Assembly (NCBI GenBank): GCA_018388625.1 | Contig: CP074402.1 | Span: forward strand, 3,596,001 to 3,660,000 | Reading direction: 5' to 3' | From: Nocardiopsis eucommiae | GTDB lineage: Bacteria; Actinomycetota; Actinomycetes; Streptosporangiales; Streptosporangiaceae | Length of the DNA: 64,000 nucleotides | Shown: positions 33,962 to 47,031 of the stretch, one piece after another | How positions within the stretch are numbered: the stretch's first letter is position 1 | How the letters are laid out: each line of letters opens with the position of its first letter | Notes under the pieces: model-generated | What the model was told of the DNA's origin: nothing | Seen by the model: the letters and a program-made list of their open reading frames with translations, nothing else | Database searches by the model: none | Made by a program: the position numbers and the translations under genes

Positions 33962-35391
33962 ATGCCAAGCAAGCGGGATCGCTCGGGGCCGCCGAGCGAG
34001 GAGTTCATGCTCAGCCGGATGCGCGACTGGCGCGCCGAGCACGAACGCGAGCTGACCCCGGACAGCCTGGAGGACGGCGAGGACGTCAGCCTGCCCGACG
34101 CCCGGGTGATCAACCTGGTGCTGCGGGTGGGCGAACTGATGCTGGCCAGCGGGGAGGGCACCGAGGCGGTCAGTGAGGCGATGCTGAGCCTGTCGGTCGC
34201 CTTCGACCTGCCCCGCTCCGAGGTGTCGGTCACCTTCACCACGATCTCCCTGTCCACCCACCCCGGCGGCGACAGCCACCCGGTCACCGGGGAACGAGTG
34301 GTGCGTCGCCGTACCCTCGACTACTTCCGCGTCAACGAGCTGCACACACTGGTCCAGCAGGCGGCGCTGGGGCTGCTGGAGCTGGAGGACGCGAGCGCCC
34401 GCCTGGAGCAGATCCGCCGGGCCCGGATGCCCTACCCCAACTGGCTGATCGCGGTCGGTTTCGGTCTGATCGCCTCCAGCGCCAGTCTCATGGTGGGCGG
34501 TGGCCTGATCGTGGCCGCCGTCGCCTTCCTCGCGACGGTGCTGGGCGACCGCACGTCGGTGTTCCTGGCCAACCGGGGGTCGCGGAGTTCTACCAGATGT
34601 CGGCGGCGGCCGTGGTGGCCTCCTCCATCGGCGTGGGTCTGCTGTGGGTGAGCACCGAACTGGACCTGGGTCTCCAGGCGGGCGCGATCATCACCGGTAA
34701 CATCATGGCCCTGCTGCCGGGCCGTCCGCTGGTCTCCAGCCTCCAGGACGGGATCAGCGGCAGTTACGTGTCGGCGGCCGCGCGACTGCTGGAGACCTTC
34801 TTCATCCTGGGCGCGATCGTGGCGGGCGTGGTCTCGGTGGCCTACACCGCCACCCGTCTGGGTATCGACCTGGACCTGGAGAACCTGCCCTCGGCGGGGA
34901 CCGCCATGGACGTCCCGGTCCTGATCGGCGCGGCGGGGATCGCCATGGCCTTCGCGATCTCCCTGGCCGTGCCCCCGCGCATGCTGCCCACGATCGGTGC
35001 CCTGGGCGTGATGATCTGGCTGATCTACGCGGGTCTGCGCCTGCTCCTGGAGGTGCCGCCGGTGGTCGGGACGATCGTGGGCGCGATGGCGGTGGGCGTG
35101 GTCGGCCACTGGCTGGCCCGGCGCACGCAGCGGCCCGTGCTGCCCTACCTGATCCCCTCCATCGCGCCGCTGCTGCCCGGAAGCATCCTGTACCGGGGTC
35201 TGATCGAGATCACGCAGGGAACGGCCGTCTCGGGGCTGCTGAGCATCGCCGAGGCGGTCATGGTGGCGCTGGCGCTGGGCGCCGGGGTCAACCTCGGCGG
35301 TGAGCTGGTGCGTGCCTTCCAGCGCGGTGGCCTGGCGGGGGCGGGGATGCGCAGCCGACCGGCGGCACGCCGCACAAGAGGTGGCTACTGA
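33962..35391 (+). CDS. ThrE-type threonine/serine exporter, one frame break
   Basis: About 476 residues after adding one G in the GGGGG run near 34577. Cytoplasmic N-terminal domain (DARVINLVLRVGELMLASGE, TFTTISLS), then about ten membrane helices in two halves (for example LIAVGFGLIASSASLMVGGG and LQAGAIITGNIMALLPGRPL; later YLIPSIAPLLPGSILYRGLI). This matches the fused DUF1212/DUF3815 exporter family. ATG at 33962 with GGAG. Substrate by family only. Confidence 0.88.
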
Positions 35392-35530
35392 GTGGTGGCG
35401 GCACCGGCTCCCGGCCGCTGGTGCGGGGCCGGTACCGACGATCCGGACGGGAAAAGGTGACCCGGGGCAGAACCGGTCGAGCGTGTGGCGTGTCTCACTT
35501 GGCGAGGCCCAACAAGACACGCCGATGAAC

Positions 35531-35552
35531 GTTGTCGACCTAAACCGACAAC
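35531..35552. promoter_or_regulatory. Palindrome upstream of DUF5999 gene
   Basis: GTTGTCG and CGACAAC are perfect inverted 7-mers separated by ACCTAAAC, 68 bases before the ATG at 35620. Likely a regulator site. The rest of 35392-35619 shows nothing else. Confidence 0.45.
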
Positions 35553-35619
35553 ATCATGTGATGTCAGCCACTAATGTTGGCCTCAGCTCAACGAGGAGCA
35601 CCCGACGAAAGGCTCTGAC

Positions 35620-35808
35620 ATGTGCAGCCATTCACCCGCCTGCCCTTCCTTCGAGGACACTGACCGCGAGGCCGCCCGCGTCGTCTCCAGCCACCCGGAA
35701 CAGGGCTGGAGCCTGCTCTGCAACGGCGTCGTCCTCTTCGACGACACCGGCGAACTCCTCCCCGACGGCGCGGTCGTGGCCCCGCACCGCCCCCGGGCCG
35801 CCGCCTGA
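35620..35808 (+). CDS. DUF5999 family protein
   Basis: 62 residues: MCSHSPACPSFEDTDREAAR, then HPEQGWSLLCNGVVLFDDTG and ELLPDG, matching the highly conserved small actinobacterial DUF5999 family. GAAAGG precedes the ATG. Cys2, Cys8 and a later Cys may bind metal. Function unknown. Confidence 0.93.
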   Translation: MCSHSPACPSFEDTDREAARVVSSHPEQGWSLLCNGVVLFDDTGELLPDGAVVAPHRPRAAA

Positions 35809-35859
35809 CCCCGAGCACTCCCGAGCACGCCGTCCCCGGGCCCGTTCCGGACCCACGGC

Positions 35860-37118
35860 TCAGCCGCCGTCCGGCCAGTGCTCCGGCAGGACGTCCTCAC
35901 CCATCGCCGCGCTGAGCCGACGTCTGAAGTCGGCGTGCACGGAGGTCCCCCACACCAGTTCGCTCGGTGTGCGCAGGGCCGTCTCCATCGCCGCGCGCAG
36001 GGCGGCCGGGCGGGATTCGCCCTCGACGACCGGGACGGCCAGCAGTGCGTGCATCTGGGTGACGACCGCGAACAGCTCGCCCGCCAGCGCGGGAGCGCTG
36101 GAGGTGGCCACGGCCTCCTCCAGGTAGTCCTCCCACCACGGCGCCGCGTGTTCGCCACCGTCCTGCGCCGGGTACGCGAAGGGGCGCCGCAGGCGTCCCC
36201 GTACGGCGTCCGCCGTGTTCCGGTCACGGCTGTCCAGGCCCGCCCGCCAGACCCGTTCGGCGGCGTCGGGCTCCCCTTCAGGGACAGCAGGCCGGCGAGC
36301 AGTTCCACCGCCGCGCCGGAGGTGCGCGGTTCCGGGCGCGGGCCCGACTCCCCGCCGGACCGTCCGGCGTCCACCACGGAGCCCACGTCCGCGATCGCCC
36401 TCTCCAGGTGGGTGGCGGCGCGCAGCATACGCAGCCCCGGGTCGTCGCCCACGCTGAGACCGCGTTCGACCGCGACGGCGGCGGCGTCCGGCCGTCCCCG
36501 TTCCAGGAGCCGACCGGCCAGGTCACGCGCGGCCTCCACCACGGTGGCGGCGTGCAGGCGACTGATCGCCGCGTCGCCGGGCGGCAGCTCCAGGGCCGCC
36601 TCCCAGTGCTCCTCGGCCTCGTCCTCCTCGCCGCGCGCCTCGGCCTCGCGCGCCAGTCCGTAACGGGCCACCGCGGCGTGGGCGGGGCCGCCGAGATCGA
36701 GCAGGCGCCGCCAGACCCGGACCGCCTCGCCGTGCGCGCCCTCCTGTTCCAGGGAGAGCGCCAGGTGGTGGGCGGCGCGCGGCGCGTACCGGGTGTCACC
36801 GGTGGAGAGCGCGCGGCGCGCGGCCTCCCGGGAGGCGGCCAGGTCGCCTCGCTGGTCCTGCACCACGGCCAGGCCGAGCAGCGCCCTCGCCTGGACCCGG
36901 GGCGGCGGGTTGGCCGCGACGGCACGCTGGTACAGCTTGGCGGCCCGCTTGAGGTGCCCGTTCTCAGCGAGGTCCTGGGCCTGGTCGCACAGGTCCGGGG
37001 CACCCTCCGGCGTCGGCCCGGAGGTGTCCTCGACGTCGGCGGGGTCCGTGGCCCGAGGCTCTGGTTCGGCGGGGTCGGCGGGGCCAGAGCGTGCGGGAGG
37101 TCCGGACGTCGTGGTCAT
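35860..37118 (-). CDS. TPR-repeat protein, one frame break
   Basis: ATG at 37118 (GGAAAG upstream). Acidic Pro-rich start, then TPR-like helical pairs (CDQAQDLAENGHLKRAAKLY, LGLAVVQDQRGDLAASREAA, EGAHGEAVRVWRRLLDLGGP). The frame shifts at the CCCC run near 36270; the C-terminal part (ELFAVVTQMHALLAVPVVEG, TALRTPSELVWGTSVHADFR) continues to TGA at 35860. About 419 residues. Probably a scaffold; partner unknown. Confidence 0.8.
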
Positions 37119-37314
37119 TCGTTCCGCTTTCCATGGGGGTGTCGGGCCCGCGCGACGGGGAGCGCGTGCCGCAGGCGTGGCCGCGACCGCTGGGCGGTTC
37201 CACGGCTGTGCAAACTCTAACGCGCCGCCCCCGGACGTCGCGGGCGCCCGGTTCGGGTGTCGGCGCGGTGCGCGGCCCGTCGGTTCTCCCCGCACCCCTC
37301 GGGGGACGCGGAAG

Positions 37315-37340
37315 GGGCGCCCCCGCGCGGGTGGGCGCCC
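37315..37340 (-). terminator. Probable gcvP terminator
   Basis: GGGCGCCC repeated as an inverted pair around a ten-base loop, about 40 bases after the gcvP stop codon. Confidence 0.55.
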
Positions 37341-37380
37341 TCACACGTTCACGGAACCCCGGTGGCCCGTGCTCGCCTTC

Positions 37381-40278
<2,898 letters not shown>

Positions 40279-40380
40279 GGAGACCTCCTGGTGACAGGGC
40301 CGATCGGGTCGGCGGTGTTCCTCACGGTCTCCCCCTCTGTCACCGGGCACGACCGCGCCCAGGCTTCAGAGCGGCCTACT

Positions 40381-40461
40381 CCGCGCGGTCCATGGTGCCT
40401 GAGAGGTTACTGGGGAGTATTGCCCCGTCGGCGCCTCGTTGCCGAGGTCTCTCCCGCGCGG
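40381..40461 (-). promoter_or_regulatory. Glycine riboswitch (single aptamer core) before gcvP
   Basis: On the minus strand the core reads GCGGGAGAGACC, GCGCCGACGGGGCAA and AACCTCTCAGGCACC, then ATGGACCG, the class consensus. The outer stem CCGCGCGG pairs 40454-40461 with 40381-40388. It ends about 100 bases before the gcvP start. Only one aptamer is evident. Glycine binding should raise gcvP expression. Confidence 0.92.
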
Positions 40462-40616
40462 TATCAGCGGCCTGCTGACGCTCTGTATGTGTGTACAAGC
40501 AGGGAGAATGTCGGTTTTCATCCCCGTTGTGACTACGACCGTACTCGATCCGGCCCCGTGACACCGAGTCAGGGCGCACCTTCACCGTGGTCGACGCGCC
40601 CGCGCCGGTACCGCGT

Positions 40617-41117
40617 TCACCCGGTGCGCCGCTCCCGGCGCCGCATGGCCAGCTCGTCCACGACCTGGGGTGCCGCCGCGGGCAGATCCGCTCTCTCCTC
40701 GGCCGGGACCACGCCGAGCGCCTCCTCCAGTTCACGGGAGACGTTGGCCAACGCCAGACCGAACATGCCCTGGCCCCGCTGCATGAGGTCGACCACCTCG
40801 TCGGGCGAGGTGCACTCGTACACGCTGACGCCGTCGCTCATGAGGGTGATGCGGGACAGGTCGGTGGCGGGGCGGCCGCGCAGGTGGTCGACGGCCGTGC
40901 GGATCTGTTGGAGCGATATCCCGGTGTCCAGGAGACGCTTGGCCACCTTCAGCATCAGGATGTCGGGGAGGCTGTACAGCGGAGCGTTGTGGGCACCCGT
41001 GCGCACGCTCGGCTCCACCAGGCCGGTCCTGGCCCAGTAGTCCAGCTGTCGATAGGTGATCCCGGCGGCCGTACACGCCGCTGGACCCCGATACCCGACG
41101 TCCGTAGGCAGCGCCAT
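40617..41117 (-). CDS. MerR-family regulator (Rv1830-like)
   Basis: 166 residues. GYRGPAACTAAGITYRQLDY then WARTGLVEPS is the winged HTH of MerR-like proteins, followed by MLKVAKRLLDTGISLQQIRT and an acidic C-terminus. In mycobacteria this protein is encoded with the bifunctional nuclease and GarA, as here. ATG at 41117 with GAGG; a long 5' leader runs back to the promoter at 41296-41324. Confidence 0.88.
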   Translation of the reverse strand: MALPTDVGYRGPAACTAAGITYRQLDYWARTGLVEPSVRTGAHNAPLYSLPDILMLKVAKRLLDTGISLQQIRTAVDHLRGRPATDLSRITLMSDGVSVYECTSPDEVVDLMQRGQGMFGLALANVSRELEEALGVVPAEERADLPAAAPQVVDELAMRRRERRTG

Positions 41118-41295
41118 CACGTCCTCTTCGCACAGTAGGCCCTGCTGCCCCGCTAGCCGCAGCGCGGACCGCCTGTCATGGTGATCCCGCTTGCCGCTCG
41201 CTACCGCCACGCCGACCTCCGGCTTCTCGTCCCACGGCGGCATCGACAGGGGAGTCCACTCAGGGAACGGGCGCGCCGTGGGTTTCACAGCACTG

Positions 41296-41324
41296 ACGGT
41301 AGGACGACCGCAGGGCAGCGTCAA
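41296..41324 (-). promoter_or_regulatory. Sigma70-type promoter for the MerR gene
   Basis: TTGACG (41324-41319), 17-base spacer, TACCGT (41301-41296) on the minus strand. Predicted start near 41289, giving a leader of about 170 bases. The 41118-41531 gap otherwise holds a weak dyad (CGGGGC/GCCCCG near 41500) that could end the nuclease transcript. Confidence 0.6.
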
Positions 41325-41531
41325 CGAAGGCGCGCGGCGCGTCGCCAAGTGCGCACACCAAGGAAGTCGCGGTCCCGGCCCCCGCCGGGCCGAAACCGAC
41401 TGGGCGGTTGTCGACTGCGCCCTCCACGACCATTCCGTTCACCCAATGTATCACCGGTGCGACCCATGAACCCGCAGGTCACGGCCGCGAATAGACGAAT
41501 CGGGGCCCGCGGAGGGCGAGCCCCGACCGTC

Positions 41532-42005
41532 TCAGGTACCTCGTTGGCCGAAATCCTCGGGCGAGATGTTGTCCAGAAACTCCCGAAACGCCTCGACCTG
41601 GTCCTCCTGCTCGTCCGGGATCGGCATCCCGGCCTCCTCGATCACGTCCTCGTGGGCGTAGATCGGGGTGCCGGTCCGTAAGGCCAGGGCGATGGAGTCC
41701 GAGGGGCGCGCGCTGACCTCCACACCGTTGCTGAAGACCAGCTCGGCGTAGAAGATGCCGTCACTCAGCCCGGTGATGTTGACCGTCTCCAGCCCCGTGT
41801 CCAACGCGTCCAGGACGTCACGGAACAGGTCGTGGGTGAGCGGGCGCGCGGGCGAGACTCCCTGCTGGGCGAGCGCGATCGCGGAGGCCTCCACCCCACC
41901 GATCCAGATCGGCAGGTAGCGGTCCCCCTCGGATTCCTTGAGCAGGACAATCGGTTGGTTCGAGGGCATCTCAACCCGGACGCCGACGACCTCCATGTGT
42001 TTCAC
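41532..42005 (-). CDS. Bifunctional nuclease family protein (DUF151)
   Basis: 157 residues. MEVVGVRVEMPSNQPIVLLK and YLPIWIGGVEASAIALAQQG are the family signature; FYAELVFSNGVEVSARPSDS then IALALRTGTPIYAHEDV follow. Acidic C-terminal tail. Members show DNase/RNase activity in plants and mycobacteria. GTG at 42005 has GGAG; ATG at 41996 is an alternative. Confidence 0.92.
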   Translation of the reverse strand: MKHMEVVGVRVEMPSNQPIVLLKESEGDRYLPIWIGGVEASAIALAQQGVSPARPLTHDLFRDVLDALDTGLETVNITGLSDGIFYAELVFSNGVEVSARPSDSIALALRTGTPIYAHEDVIEEAGMPIPDEQEDQVEAFREFLDNISPEDFGQRGT

Positions 42006-42174
42006 AGCGGCTCCGTCCCACGAGTCGTCATGCCGGATGGGCGCTCGTCCCTGCTCCCCCGTCGGATCAGGACCCGAGGGCGAAATCGGCACCCTTCGTT
42101 ACAAAGCTCTCCGGAGGCGGGGGCCGCAAACCTCCTCGGCACACCCGCCCCCGTCGACCGTGGTCAGCGCGCCG

Positions 42175-42717
42175 TCATCGGCGCGGCTTGGTCAGCAGGA
42201 CCATCCGGAACTTGCCGATCTGGATCTCGTCCCCACCGCCCAGCTCGGCCTCGTCCACCGGTTCGCGGTTGACGTAGGTTCCGTTGAGGCTGCCGACGTC
42301 ACGGACCCCGAAGCCGTTGCCGCGGCGGAAGAACTCCACGTGGCGTCGGGACACGGTGACGTCGTCGAGGAAGATGTCGCTGTTGGGGTGTCGGCCGGCG
42401 GTGGTGACGTCGCTGTCCAGCAGGAAGCGACTCCCGGCGTTGGGGCCCCGCCGGACCACCAGCAAGGCGGTCCCGGGTGGAAGCGCGTCGGTGCTGGCGG
42501 GATCGTCGCCGCCGAGTTCATCGCCCTGTTCCTCCTCCTCCAGCGCCTGTATACCGGAGATGGAGATGGTCGACGTGACATCCCCAGCGGAGTCACCGCC
42601 GGCGTTGGGCCGTGGGCTCTGCTGTTCGGCCCTGCGGACCGGTGTTCCACAGTGGGAGCAGAAACGGGCATCATCCGCAACGGCGTGACCGCACTGCGTG
42701 CAGTAAACGCTCGACAT
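42175..42717 (-). CDS. FHA-domain protein, GarA-like
   Basis: 180 residues. N-terminal zinc ribbon YCTQCGHAVADDARFCSHCG; a Thr/Ser cluster DVTSTISISG suited to Ser/Thr kinase phosphorylation; then an FHA domain with AGRHPNSDIFLDDVTVSRRH and SLNGTYVN. GarA proteins switch central carbon/nitrogen enzymes according to phosphorylation. The zinc ribbon in front is not in mycobacterial GarA. ATG with GGAGG farther upstream. Confidence 0.88.
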   Translation of the reverse strand: MSSVYCTQCGHAVADDARFCSHCGTPVRRAEQQSPRPNAGGDSAGDVTSTISISGIQALEEEEQGDELGGDDPASTDALPPGTALLVVRRGPNAGSRFLLDSDVTTAGRHPNSDIFLDDVTVSRRHVEFFRRGNGFGVRDVGSLNGTYVNREPVDEAELGGGDEIQIGKFRMVLLTKPRR

Positions 42718-42998
42718 AGGTCGGCTCGGCCTCCTACCGCACGGGGCGGTGCTTGATTCGGCTGATCGGTGGCGCGTTCCGGGCGCCAGGCGGGCAACGG
42801 GGCCCGCTCACCGTCCGGAACACGGTGAGTCGGTCCACTGTCCACGGTCGCGGCAGCGGTTCGCCTCACACGGTCGGTCGCTAGGTCTCATCCCCCAAGT
42901 AGGACTCCTTGTCACCCCCGTTGGATGTCCGCCGTTGCCGGGATTCCGTGGCGGGAGGTGACACGGTGCTTCAGGGAACACTCGACTTTAAACCATAT

Positions 42999-43014
42999 CC
43001 CTGTCCAGACAGGG
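42999..43014. promoter_or_regulatory. 16-bp palindrome upstream of the FHA gene
   Basis: CCCTGTCCAGACAGGG has perfect 7-bp arms. It lies in the otherwise empty 636-base gap 42718-43353, next to ATATGGTTTAAA on the minus strand, which may be the promoter of the FHA gene. Likely an operator. Confidence 0.45.
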
Positions 43015-43242
43015 TTTCGCTCCCCTCGGCCCGCCGCGAACACCCGTCGGGGCGCCCGCGTGGCGGGGTCCGCTCGCGTCGGTGCCCGGGACACCGCCAC
43101 GACCGGAGACAGGCCTCATGGGGAGACCCACACCTGTTCTGGAGCAGATGCCCGGCCCGGGCGTTTGGTTCTCCGTCACGCGGGGTGGATTTTCGTGAAC
43201 TTCCGGCCCCTGCCTCGACCTGCGCCTTCGTCCACTTTATCC

Positions 43243-43284
43243 CCCGCTCCGCCCCGGGGTGGGAACACCCCGGGGCGGAGCGGG
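43243..43284 (-). terminator. Strong terminator after the pyrophosphorylase gene
   Basis: 19-bp stem (CCCGCTCCGCCCCGGGGTG with its complement) closed by the tetraloop GGAA, 70 bases after the stop at 43354; read on the minus strand it is followed by GATAAAGTGG. Confidence 0.8.
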
Positions 43285-43353
43285 ACACGGAACGTGGGCA
43301 CGGGCGTCACCCTCCGCCCGTGCCCGCGCGCCAGAGGGCGCGGAGCCAGGCCG

Positions 43354-45858
43354 CTAGCTCTCGGCCCGTTCCACCACGGCGGCCCACTCGTCGAGCAGAC
43401 TCTGCACCGTGTCCGAATCAGGACCTTCAGCCCAAAGATGGGTCACGGCCTCCGCCGTGTCCGGCAGGACCAGTGCCCAACTGCCGTCGGGCTCGATCAC
43501 CCGGACACCGTCCGTGGTGTCCAGTTCGCGGTCTCCGGCGGCCTCCACGACCGCGCGCATCACGCTCCCCTTGACCGCCCACGGGGTGGGCACCGAACGG
43601 CGCAGGAGGTGCGCCTGAGGGATCGCACGGTCGATCTGGCCGAGCGAGCGCCGGGTCCGCGCCACCAACCCGAGCAGCCGCACGAACGCGGCGATCGCGT
43701 CACTGGTCGGACTGAACTCGGGGACCACGAAGCCGCCCCGGCCGTCAGCGGCGAGCACGATCTCCGCGCCCTCCGAGCGCACCGCCTTGGTCAGCTCGTC
43801 CGTGGCGGTGGCCGTCCACAGCACCTCGGCACCGTGCGAACGGGCCACCTTCTCCGCCACGCGGGTCGTGGTGACCGGCAGCGCCACCCGGCCTCCGCCG
43901 CGTTCGGCGGCGACCAGGTCCAGGACCACCAGCAGTGCGCGGTCGCCGTCCACCAGCTCGCCGTTCTCGTCCACGATGGAGAGCCGCTCGGCCACCGGAT
44001 CGAAGCGCACGCCGAAGTCGGCGCCGGAGTTGGCGACCAGTTCGCCCAGCCGCTCCAGGTCCCGCATCTTCTTCGCGACGGTGTCGGTGGGCGAGGCCTC
44101 GTCCAGCCGGTTGTTCACCGTGAGCACGTCCACGCCGATCCGGCCCAGCAGCGAGGGCAGGATCAGCGAACCCGTGCCGCCGGCGCAGTCGACCACGACC
44201 TTGAGCTCGGCCTCGGCCACACCGGACGTGTCCACGGACCGCAGCAGCTCATGGGAGTAGTTCTCCACGTTGCGCGACGGGAAGGACAGCTCACCGATCT
44301 CCCCGGGGAAGGCGCGCCGGTACTCGGCTCGGGAGAAGACCCGGTCGAGCTTGCGCTGGGCTCCCGGTGAGAGGTCGGCGCCCTGTCCGTCCAGGAAGAT
44401 GATGTCCACGGACTCGGGGTCGCCGGGGCTGGTGCGCACGGTGATGCCGCCGCTGACACCGCTCTGCGAGGTGTGGAAGCGCGCCACCGGCAGCGGGACC
44501 ACCTCCAGGTCCCGCACCTCGATGGCGGCGGCCGTGAGCGCGCTGATGATCGCGCGCTTGAGCGTGCGCGCCGCCCGAGAGACGTCACGGGACGTCGTGA
44601 CGATCGCGCCCTTCTTGAGCGTGGTCGCGTAGGCGTTGGCCAGCCGCACCGCGAGCTCCGGGGTGATCTCGACGTTGATCAGCCCGGACACGCCCCGGGG
44701 ACCGAACAGCGAACGCTGCCCGCGCGACTCCCAGATGACGTTGGTGCTGACCACCGCACCGGCCTCGATGGTCTTGAACGGGTACACCTTGACGTCGTTG
44801 CTCACGTACGCCTCGGACTCGATGACGCAGTCCTCGCCGACGATCGCCCCCTCCTCGATCCGGGCGGCCGCCATCACGTCGGTGTTCTTGCCGATCACCG
44901 TGCCGCGCAGGTTGGCGCCCCGGCCGATGAACACGTTGTCGTGCAGCACCGTGCGGTGGCAGAAGGCCTCGGCCCGGACCACCGTGTTGCTGCCGACCAC
45001 GGTGTACTCCCGCAGCTCCGCCCCGGCCTCGACCTTGGCGTAGTCACCGACGTAGAGCGGGCCCTTGAGCACCGCGCTGGTGTCCACCTCGGCGCCCTCG
45101 CCGACCCACACCCCCGGCGAGACCTCGAAGCCGTCGATCTCGACGTCGACCTTGCCCGAGAGCACGTCCGCCTGGGCGCTGAGATAGCTCTCGTGGGTGC
45201 CCACGTCCTCCCAGTAGCCGTCGGCGACGTACCCGTACAGGGGCGCGCCCTCCTCCAGCAGTTCGGGGAAGACGTCGCCGGACCAGTCGACCACCTCGCC
45301 CGCGGCGACGCGGTCGAGCACCTCCGGTTCCATGATGTAGATGCCGGTGTTGACGGTGTCGGAGAAGACCTGGCCCCAGGTGGGTTTCTCCAGGAAGCGC
45401 TGGATGCGGCCCTGGTCGTCCACGATGATGATGCCGAACTCCAGCGGGTTGGGCACCCGCTTCAGGGCGATGGTGACCTTGGCTCCGCGCTCCTTGTGGA
45501 ACCGGACCATGTCGGTCAGGTCGATGTCGGTGAGCGCGTCACCGGAGATGACGATGAACGGTTCGCCGCGCAGGTGCTCCTCGGCGTTCTTGACGCTCCC
45601 GGCGGTGCCGAGCGGAACCTCCTCCGCGACGTAGTGGAGCTTCATGCCGAGCTCCTCGCCGTCCCCGAAGTAGTTGCGGATGAGCGTGGCCAGGAACTGG
45701 ACGGTGACCACGGTCTCGGTGAACCCGTGTTTGCGCAGCAGGCGCAGCACGTGCTCCATGATGGGGCGGTTGACCACCGGGAGGAGCGGTTTGGGCTGGT
45801 TGGCCGTCATCGGGCGCAGGCGCGTGCCCTCGCCGCCCGCCATCACGACGGCCTTCAT
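43354..45858 (-). CDS. Mannose-1-phosphate guanylyltransferase-like protein with PMM-like domain
   Basis: About 834 residues. Nucleotidyltransferase domain with AVVMAGGEGTRLRPMT, VISGDALTDIDLTDMV and YWEDVGTHESY; left-handed helix repeats (about 250-370); then a phosphomannomutase-like domain. The usual TASHNP serine loop is replaced by VRTSPGDPESV, so mutase activity is doubtful. DCAGGTG and GVRFDPVAERLSIVDENGE are intact. Makes NDP-sugars for glycan or cell-wall use. ATG at 45858 begins the conserved part; ATG 45912 and GTG 45921 add a Pro/Ala-rich extension. Confidence 0.9.
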   Translation of the reverse strand: MKAVVMAGGEGTRLRPMTANQPKPLLPVVNRPIMEHVLRLLRKHGFTETVVTVQFLATLIRNYFGDGEELGMKLHYVAEEVPLGTAGSVKNAEEHLRGEPFIVISGDALTDIDLTDMVRFHKERGAKVTIALKRVPNPLEFGIIIVDDQGRIQRFLEKPTWGQVFSDTVNTGIYIMEPEVLDRVAAGEVVDWSGDVFPELLEEGAPLYGYVADGYWEDVGTHESYLSAQADVLSGKVDVEIDGFEVSPGVWVGEGAEVDTSAVLKGPLYVGDYAKVEAGAELREYTVVGSNTVVRAEAFCHRTVLHDNVFIGRGANLRGTVIGKNTDVMAAARIEEGAIVGEDCVIESEAYVSNDVKVYPFKTIEAGAVVSTNVIWESRGQRSLFGPRGVSGLINVEITPELAVRLANAYATTLKKGAIVTTSRDVSRAARTLKRAIISALTAAAIEVRDLEVVPLPVARFHTSQSGVSGGITVRTSPGDPESVDIIFLDGQGADLSPGAQRKLDRVFSRAEYRRAFPGEIGELSFPSRNVENYSHELLRSVDTSGVAEAELKVVVDCAGGTGSLILPSLLGRIGVDVLTVNNRLDEASPTDTVAKKMRDLERLGELVANSGADFGVRFDPVAERLSIVDENGELVDGDRALLVVLDLVAAERGGGRVALPVTTTRVAEKVARSHGAEVLWTATATDELTKAVRSEGAEIVLAADGRGGFVVPEFSPTSDAIAAFVRLLGLVARTRRSLGQIDRAIPQAHLLRRSVPTPWAVKGSVMRAVVEAAGDRELDTTDGVRVIEPDGSWALVLPDTAEAVTHLWAEGPDSDTVQSLLDEWAAVVERAES

Positions 45859-46076
45859 GGGGGGTGCGGTGGCCTCACCCGGGGGGACGGGTGCGGAGTC
45901 GGGTGCGGTCATCGCGCGCACCCCCGAACGGCGGTGCCGTCAGGAGACGCGGCGAAGGACGGTTTCTCGGAACGCGCACGGTCGCGCGCGGTGGGACATG
46001 TTCTCATTGCGGAGACGACACTCCCTTTCGATCCGACAGGACTCTGGTGAGCCGGTCCGCCGGTTCGCTCGGTGGA

Positions 46077-46832
46077 TCAGGGCGCGGTCCGGCCCTGGTC
46101 CGGCAGGCCCGGTCCGTCCGAGCCCTCGGGTTCCGCGCCGGGTTCGCCGTCAGCGGTCGCCGGAGCGGACGGATCGGGTCGGTCCACACCGTCGCCGCGT
46201 GCGGCGTCGCTGTCCCGGGAACCCCTGGGGGAACCCGTGTGATCATCGCGTTCGTCGCGGCGGGACTGGCCGATCAGACCCAGTCCCTGGACGGCGTAGA
46301 GCAGTCCGGCCCACCAGTAGAGAGCCGTTCCCCACAGCGCGAAGGCCCAACCTATAATCCGTGCCACATCTCCGACGATGGACGCGTACCCGGCGAGGAA
46401 CAGCAGGGGGAACGAGTACAGCAGGCAGAGGGTGGCGGCCTTGCCCGCGAAGTTGACGGGCAGCGGCCCGTAGCCGAAGTGGCGCAGCAGCGGCAGCGCG
46501 CCGAGGATGAGGACGTCGCGCAGCACGAGGATGCCCATCAGCCACCACGGGATGATGCCGCGCAGGACCAGACCGAGCAGGGCCGCGAAGATGTACAGGC
46601 GGTCCGCGAGCGGGTCGAGGATCTGACCCAGTCTGGTGGCCTGGTTCCAGGCTCGGGCGATCTTGCCGTCCAGCCAGTCGCTGAGCCCGGCCAGGGCGAG
46701 CACGAGCAGCGCCCACCAGTCCGCCTGGGGTACCAGGACGAGCCAGAGGAACAACGGCACGCCCAACAACCGGAGCATGCTCAACAGGTTGGGAACCGTC
46801 CAGATGCGGTCACTGACCACCGGGCTGGCCAC
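46077..46832 (-). CDS. CDP-alcohol phosphatidyltransferase family protein
   Basis: 251 residues with about six membrane helices. SDWLDGKIARAWNQATRLGQ and ILDPLADRL give the full motif DGxxAR-x8-GxxxDxxxD that binds CDP-alcohol and metals. Synthesises a phospholipid, perhaps phosphatidylglycerophosphate-type. Charged disordered C-terminus. GTG at 46832 gives MASPVVSDRIWTVPNLLSML. Confidence 0.92.
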   Translation of the reverse strand: MASPVVSDRIWTVPNLLSMLRLLGVPLFLWLVLVPQADWWALLVLALAGLSDWLDGKIARAWNQATRLGQILDPLADRLYIFAALLGLVLRGIIPWWLMGILVLRDVLILGALPLLRHFGYGPLPVNFAGKAATLCLLYSFPLLFLAGYASIVGDVARIIGWAFALWGTALYWWAGLLYAVQGLGLIGQSRRDERDDHTGSPRGSRDSDAARGDGVDRPDPSAPATADGEPGAEPEGSDGPGLPDQGRTAP

Positions 46833-47031
46833 GCTGCCCCCGCTTCGTGTCTGCCTTCTTGCGCGGATCGCCCCATACCGCCAACGATAACGGGCGGGAC
46901 CGTCGTTCCCGCCACCCCGCGCCCCGCCGGAACCCGGGGCCCGGAAGGACGTCCGCACGCTGATCGTACCGTGTACGGGCTTCACCCTGGACCGGGGCGC
47001 GACCTGCGGGGACACACACTCCGTCAGTGGT

